Positions 27,097-35,314 of a stretch of DNA of 64,000 bases are shown piece by piece. The position numbers and the translations under genes were made by a program. Source of the DNA: CALOFP01 sp942492635 (lineage in GTDB: Bacteria; UBP6; UBA1177; CALOFP01); assembly GCA_942492635.1 (NCBI GenBank), contig CALOFP010000002.1, forward strand, positions 1,240,001 through 1,304,000. The letters are read 5' to 3'. Below the pieces are notes generated by a model. It searched no databases and had not been told where the DNA came from. It worked only from the letters and a program-made list of their open reading frames with translations. Numbering within the stretch: the stretch's first letter is position 1; the number at the start of each line of letters is the position of its first letter.

Positions 27097-27546
27097 ATGA
27101 GCTACCTGATAGAAATACAGAATAAAAAGAACTTTATTTATTCACATTTTCGTGGACCAGTAACCAATCAAGGATTAGCTGAGCTTGTGGTTTCTACGGC
27201 CAAAAAAGCGGAAGAGTTTGGATTGAATAGCTATTTTGTTGATTTCAGGGATGCGGGAAATAGAGAGGTTGCCTTGGTCGATGACTACAATTTTGCTTAC
27301 GGAAAGCATATGGGTCCTCAATTAAAGCGGGGTGCCAGATATGCATTGCTGATAAGAAATGACGGCGATATTACGCAGTGGGAATTTGTAGAGACAGTAT
27401 TTCAAAATGCAGGATTTGTCCTGAAGCTCTTTACTGAAGAGAGCGAGGCTTTCAGCTGGATCGGGAAAGAGCAGTCCTTGCCGAATCGTTACGAAACAAA
27501 CAGGAATTCAACCGCAAAGGCGGATATTGAAATTTGTTTTAACTAA
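27097..27546 (+). CDS. STAS/SpoIIAA-like protein
   Basis: 149 residues from the ATG at 27097, preceded by GGGAGG; an in-frame GTG 18 nt earlier is less likely. The layout of strand (YLIEIQNKKNFIYSHFRGPV), helix (LAELVVSTAKKAEEFG), strand with acidic end (SYFVDFRDAG), long helix and ARYALLIRN fits the SpoIIAA/SEC14-type alpha-beta fold of small STAS-like proteins. Its role is unknown. The C-terminal ~25 residues look unstructured. Confidence 0.6.
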   Translation: MSYLIEIQNKKNFIYSHFRGPVTNQGLAELVVSTAKKAEEFGLNSYFVDFRDAGNREVALVDDYNFAYGKHMGPQLKRGARYALLIRNDGDITQWEFVETVFQNAGFVLKLFTEESEAFSWIGKEQSLPNRYETNRNSTAKADIEICFN

Positions 27547-27729
27547 GTTAGCACTTTTTTCCTGCTTTCTAAATTTTTCAAATCAATCAAGAATATCATG
27601 TCAGGTTAGATTATTTCATATCGAAAGAACTGTCTTGAAATCATGAGCTAATGAGTGAATTGATAATTTGATTTGGAGTGTTGAAATTATTATAGTCTGA
27701 ACAAATAATTTTGATAAAGGAGGTGTGCT

Positions 27730-28344
27730 TTGGGAGTCTTGAGATCAATATTCGGACCGTCAAGGAAAGAAATCTGGACGCAAATTTCTAAAGAAATCGG
27801 GGGAGATTTCAGTGAAGGTGGATTTTTTGGAAAAGATGTTCTCAGATATCAACATGGTGAGTGGGAGATATTTCTTGATATTTATACAACAGGAAGTGGA
27901 AGTTCATCCAGCACATATACCAGAATGCGAGCGCCGTTTGTGAACAAGGATAACATGAAATTTAAAGTATACAGGGAAGGATTTTTCAGCCCGATAGGAA
28001 AATATTTCGGCATGTAGGATATCGAAATTGGAGATTCTTTTTTTGACGACGAATTTATCATTCAGGGTAACGACGTTGAAAAAATAAAGCTAATGCTTTC
28101 TAACCAGAAAATTAAGGAGTTGATTAATAATCAGCCCAGAATTCATTTTGAAATCAAGGATGATGAAGGTTTTTTCGGCAAAAATTTTCCGAAAGGAGTG
28201 GATGAACTCTATTTCGAAGCCTACGGCGAAATAAAAGATGTGAATGTTCTGAAATCACTTTTCGAATTGTTTTTAACAGCACTGGATATTCTTGTGGAGA
28301 TCGATTCAGCTTATGAGACAAATCCTGACCTGTCGTTGCTTTAG
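27730..28344 (+). pseudogene. Hypothetical gene interrupted by one in-frame TAG
   Basis: The frame from TTG at 27730 (AAAGGAGGTG before it) runs to a TAG at 28015-28017 right after KYFGM, then stays open in the same frame through DIEIGDSFFDDEFIIQGND to the TAA ending at 28344. Together 204 codons. The text around the stop, GM-stop-DIEIGDSFFDDEFII, resembles a conserved stretch of an uncharacterised protein family in which I expect Gln at the stop position; CAG to TAG is a single transition. The second half could start anew at ATG 28093 but has no ribosome site. Either a fresh nonsense mutation, a sequencing error or amber read-through. Confidence 0.7.
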
Positions 28345-28478
28345 CAATCCCGAAGATAAAAAAATACAGCAGAAAGGCTGTTGAGATTGAACTCTGGCAA
28401 CATTAAAAACTTAGTGACAAAAATTGCTTTCCTGCTACCATAAATCCCAACATGAAGTTACAAAACGGAGGAGAAATT

Positions 28479-28988
28479 TTGAAAAAGGTTCTTGTTCTCG
28501 GTCCGTCCGGCGGCGGAAAATCCACATTCTCCAGAAAACTGGGTGAGCTTTTGTCACTTCCCATCGTTCATCTCGACAGCCACTATTGGCAGGAGAACTG
28601 GACGCCTACGGAACGGGAGGTGTGGAGAGAAAAGTGCAGAAAAATGGCGGATGAACCGGAATGGGTGATGGATGGAAACTATCGCAGCTCAATTGATATC
28701 CGGCTCCCGAAAGCCGATACAGTAATATTTCTCGATACTCCAACATTGAAATCGTTTTTTAGGGTATTTAAAAGATTGATGGAGTTTCGTGGAAGAGTGA
28801 GGCCCGAGCTCAAGAAAGGTTGCCGTGAGAAAATGGATTGGGATTTTTTCAAATGGATTCTCTTTTTCAACAGGAAAAACCGTCCGGAAATCCTGGATCT
28901 TTTGAAAAGTGTAGAAAATGATATCGATGTCCACATTCTAAAAACCGAAAAAGAGAGAGACGATTTTTTGGAAATGATGAAAAGCTGA
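28479..28988 (+). CDS. P-loop adenylate-kinase-like protein (FlaR/topology-modulation type)
   Basis: 169 residues from TTG at 28479, chosen because AACGGAGGAGAAATT sits directly before it; an upstream ATG at 28452 would put that site inside the gene. The P-loop is GPSGGGKSTFSRKLGE, followed by IVHLDSHYWQENWTPTE and WVMDGNYRSSID, the hallmark text of the family once named DNA topology modulation protein FlaR. VIFLDTPTLKSFFRVFKR and a basic helix complete it. Likely a small nucleotide or nucleoside kinase; substrate unproven. Confidence 0.85.
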   Translation: MKKVLVLGPSGGGKSTFSRKLGELLSLPIVHLDSHYWQENWTPTEREVWREKCRKMADEPEWVMDGNYRSSIDIRLPKADTVIFLDTPTLKSFFRVFKRLMEFRGRVRPELKKGCREKMDWDFFKWILFFNRKNRPEILDLLKSVENDIDVHILKTEKERDDFLEMMKS

Positions 28989-29232
28989 TTTCTTGAATTG
29001 AAAATGAATTTTCCCCCTTCATGCCCTTCAAGGCCTTCATGGTAAAAGAACTCTTTATAAAAGAAGAAAAGTTTGATCTAGAATTGATTAGGCAATGGTT
29101 TTAATAAAATTATTTAAAGCAGCTGTAAATAATTTTTGGGTTGATATGGGAATAGTAATTCGTAGTTATATAATTTGACGTAAAATATCGATTGTGCAAT
29201 AATGGAATTGAGGAAATATTCTGGAGAATATA

Positions 29233-29859
29233 ATGATTAAAGGATTGATTAAAAAAGCAGTTGTTTTTGTGTTGCTGTTTTCGTCTCTCTCCTGTTTTGC
29301 AGGTGAGGAAAAAGGTTCACTTTTATCGGTAGGCTATATTCCATGGGCCTTAGGAAGGTTCGACGCTTTAGGTGAATACAACTCCTACCCTGATTACGGA
29401 TTTGTCCTGGCGCAGGGTGTGGAAGTGAAATATGATTACATGAGAAAGGCTCATTTGGCAATGGGTATACAGACATCGTTTCTTGGGATGTTTGCAAGTG
29501 ATATTATCGCTAGAACCGTGGTCGAAAATTTTGAATTTATTTGGAAAACTGAGAATCATCTAAGCCTCATATTTTCTGCAATGGAAGGAAAACTTGAGTT
29601 CGAACCCTATTTAAGCATGGGCATATCCCTTGTTTCCAACAACAGCGGATATCGGGATGAACTTGATGATGAGGCAGTTTTTGGAGGGGCCTATTTCTTC
29701 AAAACATCTTTTGGTGGCGGGCTTAAGTTTTTTCACTGGTTATCAAAAGATTCCGCCTGGTACATAAAAATATCCGGTGCTGTTTACCCCATAAGACTTT
29801 TCTCCGGCGGATTTGGAATTACCGGTGATCTTAGCGGCGGTTATGTTTGGAGATTTTAA
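29233..29859 (+). CDS. Exported beta-barrel-like protein, unknown
   Basis: 208 residues; GGAG 8-9 nt before the ATG. Signal peptide FVLLFSSLSCFAGEEKG with likely cleavage after CFA; the Cys does not sit in a good lipobox. The mature part alternates hydrophobic and polar residues and contains aromatic strand ends (LLSVGYIPWALG, FEPYLSMGISLVSNN, GGAYFFKTSFGGGLKFF) and ends GDLSGGYVWRF, with a terminal Phe as in many outer-membrane barrels. Probably a small outer-membrane barrel. Single gene. Confidence 0.6.
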   Translation: MIKGLIKKAVVFVLLFSSLSCFAGEEKGSLLSVGYIPWALGRFDALGEYNSYPDYGFVLAQGVEVKYDYMRKAHLAMGIQTSFLGMFASDIIARTVVENFEFIWKTENHLSLIFSAMEGKLEFEPYLSMGISLVSNNSGYRDELDDEAVFGGAYFFKTSFGGGLKFFHWLSKDSAWYIKISGAVYPIRLFSGGFGITGDLSGGYVWRF

Positions 29860-30020
29860 GTTTTACTGATTTGAATAATTATGCTTCTTTGAACTTGTTG
29901 TAGGTATTCAAAACTTTACTTGAATTGTCTGTTTTGTTATTCTTGGTTTTTAGAAAGTGTAGATCCGTTAATCCAACAATAAAAATGAAAAGAACACAAA
30001 ATTTGCTGAAAAGGTGAAGC

Positions 30021-30752
30021 ATGAAGCAGAATATTTATGATAATGAAGAATTCTTTCTTAAATATAGTGAGATGAGAAATTCCGAATCCGGATACAACGC
30101 CGGTCTTGAGGAACCTGCAGTAAGATCTCTTCTGCCCGATCTTTCGGGAAAAGATGTTCTGGACCTTGGATGCGGTTCAGGAAAATTCTGCAGATACGCT
30201 TTTGAAAAGGGAGCGGAAAGTGTAACAGGTGTAGATATTTCAAAAAATATGATTGAACTGGCTGAAAAAGAATCAAATAAAAGTATCAACTTCATTATTT
30301 CTTCAATTGAAGATTACGATTATCCGCATGAAAAATTTGATGTTGTCGTAAGTTCCCTGGCGTTTCATTATGTGGAAAAATATGAAGAAGTTGCAGATAG
30401 AATATTCGGATGTTTAAGAAGGGACGGTGTTTTCATTTTTTCTGTAGAGCATCCTATGGTGACCTGCTCCTGTAAAGGGTGGATTATGGATGAAAACGGT
30501 GAAAAATCAGCCTGGCAGGTGGATGAATATCACAATGAAGGCAAAAGGTTGACAAAGTGGTTTGTGGATGATGTCGTCAAATATCACAGAACTGTCGAAA
30601 CTTATGTCAACACTCTGATAAAAACAGGTTTTCAAATTGCATCTTTGAACGAGCCTAAACCTCTGCCGGAATATCTTGAAAAACGGAAAGAGTACTTTGC
30701 ACCTAAAATGAAACGCCCACCGATAATTGTCATAGGCTGCAGAAAAGTATGA
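30021..30752 (+). CDS. Class I SAM-dependent methyltransferase
   Basis: 243 residues, AAAAGGTG ribosome site. Motif I VLDLGCGSGKFCRYA (~46-60), acidic VTGVDISKNMIELA, then FDVVVSSLAFHYVEKYEEV and LRRDGVFIFSVEHPM, which is the Methyltransf_11 pattern. The EHPMVT run and the late WFVDDVVKYHRTVETY block are typical of a branch often next to GNAT or kinase genes. Substrate unknown. The end is complete (IVIGCRKV), and its TGA overlaps the ATG of the GrpB fragment. Confidence 0.85.
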   Translation: MKQNIYDNEEFFLKYSEMRNSESGYNAGLEEPAVRSLLPDLSGKDVLDLGCGSGKFCRYAFEKGAESVTGVDISKNMIELAEKESNKSINFIISSIEDYDYPHEKFDVVVSSLAFHYVEKYEEVADRIFGCLRRDGVFIFSVEHPMVTCSCKGWIMDENGEKSAWQVDEYHNEGKRLTKWFVDDVVKYHRTVETYVNTLIKTGFQIASLNEPKPLPEYLEKRKEYFAPKMKRPPIIVIGCRKV

Positions 30753-31048
30753 TCGGGCTTAAAAGAGGAGTTGAGGGACGTTTCTTTTTTGCAAAAGGTC
30801 CGGAAGAGATGAGAACTCACTATCTTCACATTGTTTTATACAAAGGAGAGTTGTGGAACAACCAGATTATGTTTCGCGATTGGTTGATAGATAATCTCGA
30901 AGAGAGAAATAAGTATGCCGATTTGAAAAAGATGCTGTTCGGTAAGTTTAAAAACGACAGGGAAAAATATACCGCCGGAAAATCCGATTTTATCCGTAGA
31001 ATTCTAAAAATAGCCAAAGATTTTCAAAAAATGCCGGAGGATAACTGA
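30749..31048 (+). CDS. GrpB/UPF0157-like C-terminal fragment
   Basis: 99 residues starting at an ATGA overlap with the methyltransferase stop. RTHYLHIVLYKGELWNNQI, FRDWLIDNLEERNKYADLKK and FKNDREKYTAGKSDFI correspond to the C-terminal half of GrpB proteins, which are normally ~170 residues. The N-terminal half with the nucleotidyltransferase-like GSTSVPGLxxKPIID segment is missing, and no trace of it lies upstream because the methyltransferase gene abuts. It is probably a deletion remnant, now possibly translated by coupling. Confidence 0.65.
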   Translation: MIGLKRGVEGRFFFAKGPEEMRTHYLHIVLYKGELWNNQIMFRDWLIDNLEERNKYADLKKMLFGKFKNDREKYTAGKSDFIRRILKIAKDFQKMPEDN

Positions 31049-31372
31049 ATGACGATAATCTATTTTGTGCGACATGCCCAGCCCGATTTTTCCTACAAAC
31101 TCGAAGGCGGTGAAAGTTTGGGCGAAGTTGCAAAAAGAAATGTAGATGCTCTCGTTCAAATTATACGGAAATATCCGGACAGCAACATTGCAGTCGGTAC
31201 CCACGGAACTGCCATGAGTACGATTATTCACCACTTCACAAAAGATTTCGGATTCGAAGGATTTCTCAGCATTGCTGAAAAAATGCCCCATGTAGTCGAG
31301 CTCTCATTCAACGGTGAAAAATTCGAGGGAATGGAAGAGATTGATGTTGATGCCTCTGTCTCTACCGGTTGA
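31049..31372 (+). CDS. Histidine phosphatase family protein with apparent internal deletion
   Basis: 107 residues, GGAGGATAACTGA ribosome site. Starts with the catalytic YFVRHAQPDF (His of RHA at residue 9) but jumps at once to YKLEGGESLGEVAKRN, which in relatives lies ~80-90 residues further on. The second catalytic part NIAVGTHGTAMSTII (His in THG) and KMPHVVELSFNGE are intact. Normal length is 180-200. The missing middle carries the SPxxRAxxTA segment and proton-donor region, so activity is doubtful. The junction keeps the frame. Its stop overlaps the -35 box of the toxin-antitoxin promoter. Confidence 0.75.
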   Translation: MTIIYFVRHAQPDFSYKLEGGESLGEVAKRNVDALVQIIRKYPDSNIAVGTHGTAMSTIIHHFTKDFGFEGFLSIAEKMPHVVELSFNGEKFEGMEEIDVDASVSTG

Positions 31373-31402
31373 CATCAGTATAATTATTCATACAATTGTA
31401 TG
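31369..31402 (+). promoter_or_regulatory. Promoter and palindromic operator of the toxin-antitoxin operon
   Basis: TTGACA at 31369, 16-nt spacer, TACAAT at 31391. The -10 box lies inside a perfect 14-bp palindrome CATACAATTGTATG (31389-31402), the right size for a ribbon-helix-helix dimer site. Binding there would block RNA polymerase, the usual autoregulation of such operons. Confidence 0.7.
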
Positions 31403-31426
31403 TATGTCTAACGCGGAGGTGCAGCT

Positions 31427-31657
31427 ATGAATAGACAGCGGGCAACATTCACACTGGATAGTGAAGTTATAAAAGAGCTCAATGAAATATCGAGCGAACT
31501 TCATATGAAAAAAAGCCACATAATTGAGAAGGCTCTGGTTCTCTATTTTGATATGCTGGATACAAAAATTGCCGAAAGCAGGCTCAAAGATCTTGAAGAT
31601 GGCAAAAGTAAAGTCGTTTCAGCGCAAGAACTCTACAAGGAGTTAGGACTTGACTAA
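31427..31657 (+). CDS. Ribbon-helix-helix antitoxin
   Basis: 76 residues, strong GCGGAGGTG site. The N-terminal RATFTLDSEVIKELNEISSELHMKKSHIIEKAL is a CopG/RelB-type ribbon-helix-helix: one DNA-contact strand, then two helices. The acidic C-terminal part (KDLEDGKSKVVSAQELYKELGLD) would wrap the toxin. It precedes and overlaps a RelE-type toxin by 8 nt, and a palindromic operator covers its promoter. Confidence 0.9.
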   Translation: MNRQRATFTLDSEVIKELNEISSELHMKKSHIIEKALVLYFDMLDTKIAESRLKDLEDGKSKVVSAQELYKELGLD

Positions 31658-31916
31658 GTTCAAAGTCGAATTTGAGTACAGGGCACTGAAGGAATTTTCT
31701 AAACTCGATAGACCTGTTCAGGTAAGAATCAAAGCAAAAATCGAACTTCTCGCAGGCGATTTCAATTCCATGAGCAGCAATCTCAAGCAACTTAAGGGAG
31801 TTAAGGATCTTTATCGTATGAGAGTTGCCGATTACCGAGTTGTGTTTAAAAAGTATGATGAAAAAATTACAATTCTGATAGTACGAATCGGACATCGAAG
31901 GGAAGTGTATACCTGA
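31650..31916 (+). CDS. RelE/ParE-family toxin
   Basis: 88 residues from TTG inside the antitoxin end; translation is coupled. FKVEFEYRALKEFSKLDRPVQVRIKAKIE, LKGVKDLYRMRVADYRVVFK and ILIVRIGHRREVYT follow the RelE fold, with the RMRVADYRVVF strand and the GHRREVY end of mRNA-cleaving members. Likely a ribosome-dependent RNase kept inactive by the antitoxin. Length normal. Confidence 0.9.
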   Translation: MTKFKVEFEYRALKEFSKLDRPVQVRIKAKIELLAGDFNSMSSNLKQLKGVKDLYRMRVADYRVVFKKYDEKITILIVRIGHRREVYT

Positions 31917-31944
31917 AAGGCGACCAAATTGGAGGTGTGCCGGA

Positions 31945-32376
31945 GTGATAGATAGTAATTTCTTGAATATAAATGATAAAATTTCAATACCCATGGTTGA
32001 AATAGAATTTTCAGCAATGAGGGCGGAAGGTCCTGGAGGACAGCATGTGAATAAGACAAGCAGTGCAATCCACCTGAGATTCGATATCATGAGTTCGTCT
32101 CTTCCTCTGTGGGTGAAAAGCAATTTGATGAAAATGAGGGATCATAGGATTACTCGAAGCGGTGAAATCGTAATAAAATCACAGGACAATCGTTCACTTC
32201 TTCGAAACAGGGAAGATGCTCTGGAGCGTTTGAAGGAATTGGTGCTGAAAGCGACGGTAATCGTTAAGAAACGGAAACCCACGAAACCGTCGAAAAGTTC
32301 CATAAAAAAACGGCTGGACGGGAAAAAGAAAAGAGGACAGTTGAAAGATTCAAGGAAGAAGATCTTCGGAGATTAA
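31945..32376 (+). CDS. arfB: Peptidyl-tRNA hydrolase ArfB (release-factor-like rescue factor)
   Basis: 143 residues from GTG with GGAGGTG upstream. Carries GPGGQHVNKTSSA (GGQ at 31-33), the catalytic loop of release factors, with no codon-recognition domains, and the basic C-terminal tail KPTKPSKSSIKKRLDGKKKRG that inserts in the mRNA channel of stalled ribosomes. This is the ArfB/YaeJ form. Acts on ribosomes stalled without a stop codon. It lies 28 nt after the toxin gene, whose product would create such stalled ribosomes. Confidence 0.9.
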   Translation: MIDSNFLNINDKISIPMVEIEFSAMRAEGPGGQHVNKTSSAIHLRFDIMSSSLPLWVKSNLMKMRDHRITRSGEIVIKSQDNRSLLRNREDALERLKELVLKATVIVKKRKPTKPSKSSIKKRLDGKKKRGQLKDSRKKIFGD

Positions 32377-32378
32377 AG

Positions 32379-32549
32379 ATGTACCCGAAAGTGATCCTGA
32401 TCGGTGGCACACCATATTCCGGAAAGACGACTCTGGCCGTAAAACTTGCTTCAATGCTTGAATATTCGTGCATTTCCACGGACGAAAGTGATCGTATCTC
32501 TCAGCAAAAAAAGCAGCCCCCTTGCGGAGGCTGCTTCCAACTGGAGTGA
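32379..32549 (+). pseudogene. Truncated P-loop kinase stub
   Basis: A 56-codon frame starting 2 nt after arfB: MYPKVILIGGTPYSGKTTLA is a clean Walker A of a small-molecule kinase, then LASMLEYSCISTDE. After ~40 residues the frame enters the stem of the convergent terminator (QKKQPPCGGC) and stops. The remaining ~150+ residues of a kinase are missing, so this is a 5' remnant left by a deletion. Confidence 0.65.
32505..32538 (-). terminator. Rho-independent terminator of the cPGS-like gene
   Basis: Minus strand: GGAAGCAGCC, 10-nt loop, GGCTGCTTTTTTTGC. 8-bp stem with a seven-T run, ~28 nt after the stop at 32566. Strong. Confidence 0.9.
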
Positions 32550-32565
32550 ACGAGCTATTCCGGTT

Positions 32566-33894
32566 TTATGAGAAAAGTTTTTTCTTTATCGCTTCTTCGA
32601 TTACTTTTTCGAAACCTTTGCGAGGTTTGAGTTCGTAACCGACTCGAACGATCGGTTTGTTGGCTTTTACGATTCTGGAAAGATCTATCGGTGTTCCGCT
32701 GAGAACAAGGTCGGCCTTGGTGTTGTTGATTGTTGTTTCAAGATCGTGTTTCTGTTCTTCGCTGTATCCCATTGCCGGAAGAATTCCTTCTCCGATGTAT
32801 GGGTATTTTTCATATGTGTATTTGATTTTTCCGACGGCCTGAGGTCTCGGATCAACCATCTCTTTTACACCATGGCGTTTTGCTGCAACCGTGGCCGCTC
32901 CGATTTTCATTTCGCCGTGTGTGAGGGTGGGACCGTCTTCAACTACGAGAACACTTTTGCCCTCGATGTCGCCTTCGACGGTGAGAACGCTGTCAGCTTC
33001 CACAATCTGTGCCTCTGGAGCAAGTCTCTTGATGTTGTTTCTAACTGTCTCGATGTCTTCAGGTGTGGCGCTGTCCATCTTGTTGATTACGACTATGTCG
33101 GCCATTCTGAGATTTGCCTCGCCGGGATAGTACCCTTCTTCGTGACCCGGACGGAGTGGGTCCACAACGACAATCTTGAGATCGCTTTCGTAGAATGGTA
33201 GATCGTTGTTTCCACCGTCCCAGAGGATCACGTCCGGTTTGTCCGTATCTTCGGCTGTGCGAACGATAGCTTCGTAGTCGACGCCGCTGTAGATCACGTT
33301 GCCGGCGGCGATGTGCGGTTCGTATTCCTCCATCTCCTCGATTGTGCATTTGTGTTTTTCAAGATCGCCGATGGCGGCAAATCTCTGAACTTTCTGTGCT
33401 GCAAGGTCGCCGTAAGGCATTGGGTGACGAACTGCAACAACCTTCTTGTTCATCTTCTTGAAGATGTCGTAGACAAAGCGGGTTGTCTGTGATTTTCCGC
33501 ATCCCGTCCTGATCGCACAAATTGAGATCACAGGACGTGTGGATTTGATTTTGGTCCGGTTGTATCCCATGAGTGTGAAGTCGGCGCCCAGTGCATTTAC
33601 GAGTGCCGAACGGTTCATAACATATTTGTAGGGAACATCACTGTAGGCGAATACAACTTCCTCTATCCCGTACTCCTTTATAAGCATCGGAAGCTGGGAT
33701 TCGTCGTAAATAGGAATGCCCTTGGGGTAGAGTGATCCGGCAAGCTCTGCGGGATAGACTCTGCCTTCGATATCGGGAATCTGAGTCGCAGTGAAGGCGA
33801 CAACTTCGAACTCTTCGTTGTTGCGATAGTAGGTGTTGAAATTGTGGAAGTCTCTTCCGGCAGCACCCATAATGAGAACCTTTTTCCTCGACAT
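32566..33894 (-). CDS. Cyclic 2,3-diphosphoglycerate synthetase-like GTPase
   Basis: 442 residues, GAAGGAGAGC before the ATG. N-terminal Rossmann-like part (KKVLIMGAAGRDFHNFN), then a P-loop ICAIRTGCGKSQTTRFV (~125-141), IVVINKMDSA like the NKxD of GTPases, and a late NNTKADLVLSGTPIDLSRI. This matches COG2403, the family of archaeal cyclic 2,3-diphosphoglycerate synthetase, in which ATP drives ring closure of 2,3-BPG. Bacterial members are common in anaerobes; their product is not established to my knowledge. It faces away from the PPi-phosphofructokinase gene with a 168-nt shared control region, suggesting a glycolytic connection. Confidence 0.85.
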   Translation of the reverse strand: MSRKKVLIMGAAGRDFHNFNTYYRNNEEFEVVAFTATQIPDIEGRVYPAELAGSLYPKGIPIYDESQLPMLIKEYGIEEVVFAYSDVPYKYVMNRSALVNALGADFTLMGYNRTKIKSTRPVISICAIRTGCGKSQTTRFVYDIFKKMNKKVVAVRHPMPYGDLAAQKVQRFAAIGDLEKHKCTIEEMEEYEPHIAAGNVIYSGVDYEAIVRTAEDTDKPDVILWDGGNNDLPFYESDLKIVVVDPLRPGHEEGYYPGEANLRMADIVVINKMDSATPEDIETVRNNIKRLAPEAQIVEADSVLTVEGDIEGKSVLVVEDGPTLTHGEMKIGAATVAAKRHGVKEMVDPRPQAVGKIKYTYEKYPYIGEGILPAMGYSEEQKHDLETTINNTKADLVLSGTPIDLSRIVKANKPIVRVGYELKPRKGFEKVIEEAIKKKLFS

Positions 33895-33991
33895 GATTGC
33901 TCTCCTTCAATAAGTGATAAAAAATGTTTTATGAAACCGCAAAGAAAAAATAACACACGATAAAATTAACGTCAAGAATTTATGCCAATTT

Positions 33992-34020
33992 TTGCATTTT
34001 CTTTGATTTTTCTATATTAT
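33992..34020 (+). promoter_or_regulatory. Candidate promoter of the phosphofructokinase gene
   Basis: TTGCAT, 17-nt spacer, TATTAT, 42 nt before the ATG at 34063, in the divergent region shared with the cPGS-like gene. By eye only. Confidence 0.4.
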
Positions 34021-34062
34021 CATAATCGTACTTTTTTTTCCTATTCGTAAAAGGGGGACAAA

Positions 34063-35292
34063 ATGACGGAAAACGTAAAGAAATCAGTCGCTATTCTCTG
34101 CAGCGGCGGGCCTGCTCCGGGAATAAATACTGTAATCGCATCCATAGCAAAGGTTTTTCTGAAGGACGGATACCGTGTGATCGGTATAAACAAGGGAACG
34201 AAAACACTGTTTACTGAAAATGTTGATACGGTAGATTTTTGTTTCGAGTTTGCCGATCGTATCTTCGACAGGGGCGGAAGTGCGCTCCAGATGAGTCGTT
34301 ACAAACCCAAGGACAGCGAGTTCACTACAAAGTTTTTTGTTGAGAACAATGTGAAGCTTCTCGTGACGATCGGCGGTGACGATACGGCATCCACGGCAAA
34401 CCGCATCACAAAGTTCCTCAACGATCAGGAAATCGATATCAAGAACATCCACGTTCCTAAGACAATAGACAACGATCTTCCTCTTCCGGATCGTCTTCCC
34501 ACTTTCGGATACCACTCGGCAAAATCCGAGGGAACAAGAATCGCCGGAACGGTCTATGAAGATGCGAGAACCAGCGGAAACTGGTTCGTAGTCTCCACGA
34601 TGGGACGTGAAGCTGGACATCTTGCATACGGAATCGGTACAGCTTGCCACTATCCGATGATCATCATTCCCGAGATGTTCGACAAGACGGACATCACCTT
34701 CGACAAAATCGTCCGCATGATGATCTCCTCAATGCTCAAACGCAAGTTCTACGGACTCGACTACGGATGTATCGCCATAAGCGAAGGCGTTTTCCACTTC
34801 ATGAGTGATGATGAAATTGTGGGAAGCGGCATCAACTTCACCTACGACGAGCACGGACATCCCGAGCTTGGAAAGGTGAGCAAGGCGCACATCTTCAACG
34901 TGGTTCTCCAGAAGAAGCTCAAGGAGCTCGGAATAGATATAAAGAGTAGGCCAGTTGAAATCGGATACGAAGTTCGATGCTGTGATCCCGTTGCATTCGA
35001 CAGAAAGTACTGCACAATGCTCGGAATCGGAGTCAAGAGACTTTTCGACCGGGGCTTCAGCGGCTGCATCGTCGTAGCCAACAACGACGGATCCATCGCT
35101 CCCCTCTACCTCAAGGATGTCGAGGATGAACATGGAAAAATCAAGACAAGACTCGTCGATATCGAAGCTGAAGATTTCAAGATGGTTTTCAACACCCTTC
35201 ACTTTCTCAACGAAGACGATTACGAAAGAGCCGAGAAGTACCTTCCCAACCCGGAAGAGTACGACGTGGAGAAAATTCTCGGCTGGAAGTAG
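34063..35292 (+). CDS. pfp: Pyrophosphate-dependent 6-phosphofructokinase
   Basis: 409 residues, AAAGGGGGAC ribosome site. Phosphorylates fructose 6-phosphate reversibly. The phosphoryl-donor loop reads TIGGDDTAST (~103-112): the second Asp, in place of the Gly of ATP enzymes (GGDGS), is the classic mark of PPi use. The catalytic loop is PKTIDND (132-138), again with the PPi-type Lys instead of Gly. MGREAGHLA and EGVFHF complete the site. A PPi enzyme suits an energy-limited anaerobe and allows flux both ways. Single gene with a strong terminator; divergent from the cPGS-like gene. ATP use is unlikely. Confidence 0.93.
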   Translation: MTENVKKSVAILCSGGPAPGINTVIASIAKVFLKDGYRVIGINKGTKTLFTENVDTVDFCFEFADRIFDRGGSALQMSRYKPKDSEFTTKFFVENNVKLLVTIGGDDTASTANRITKFLNDQEIDIKNIHVPKTIDNDLPLPDRLPTFGYHSAKSEGTRIAGTVYEDARTSGNWFVVSTMGREAGHLAYGIGTACHYPMIIIPEMFDKTDITFDKIVRMMISSMLKRKFYGLDYGCIAISEGVFHFMSDDEIVGSGINFTYDEHGHPELGKVSKAHIFNVVLQKKLKELGIDIKSRPVEIGYEVRCCDPVAFDRKYCTMLGIGVKRLFDRGFSGCIVVANNDGSIAPLYLKDVEDEHGKIKTRLVDIEAEDFKMVFNTLHFLNEDDYERAEKYLPNPEEYDVEKILGWK

Positions 35293-35314
35293 TTTCGATC
35301 GAAATTCACGATTC

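Noticed and set aside
34084..34650. 188-codon minus-strand ORF
   Set aside because: Antisense to the phosphofructokinase gene, whose catalytic motifs are intact.
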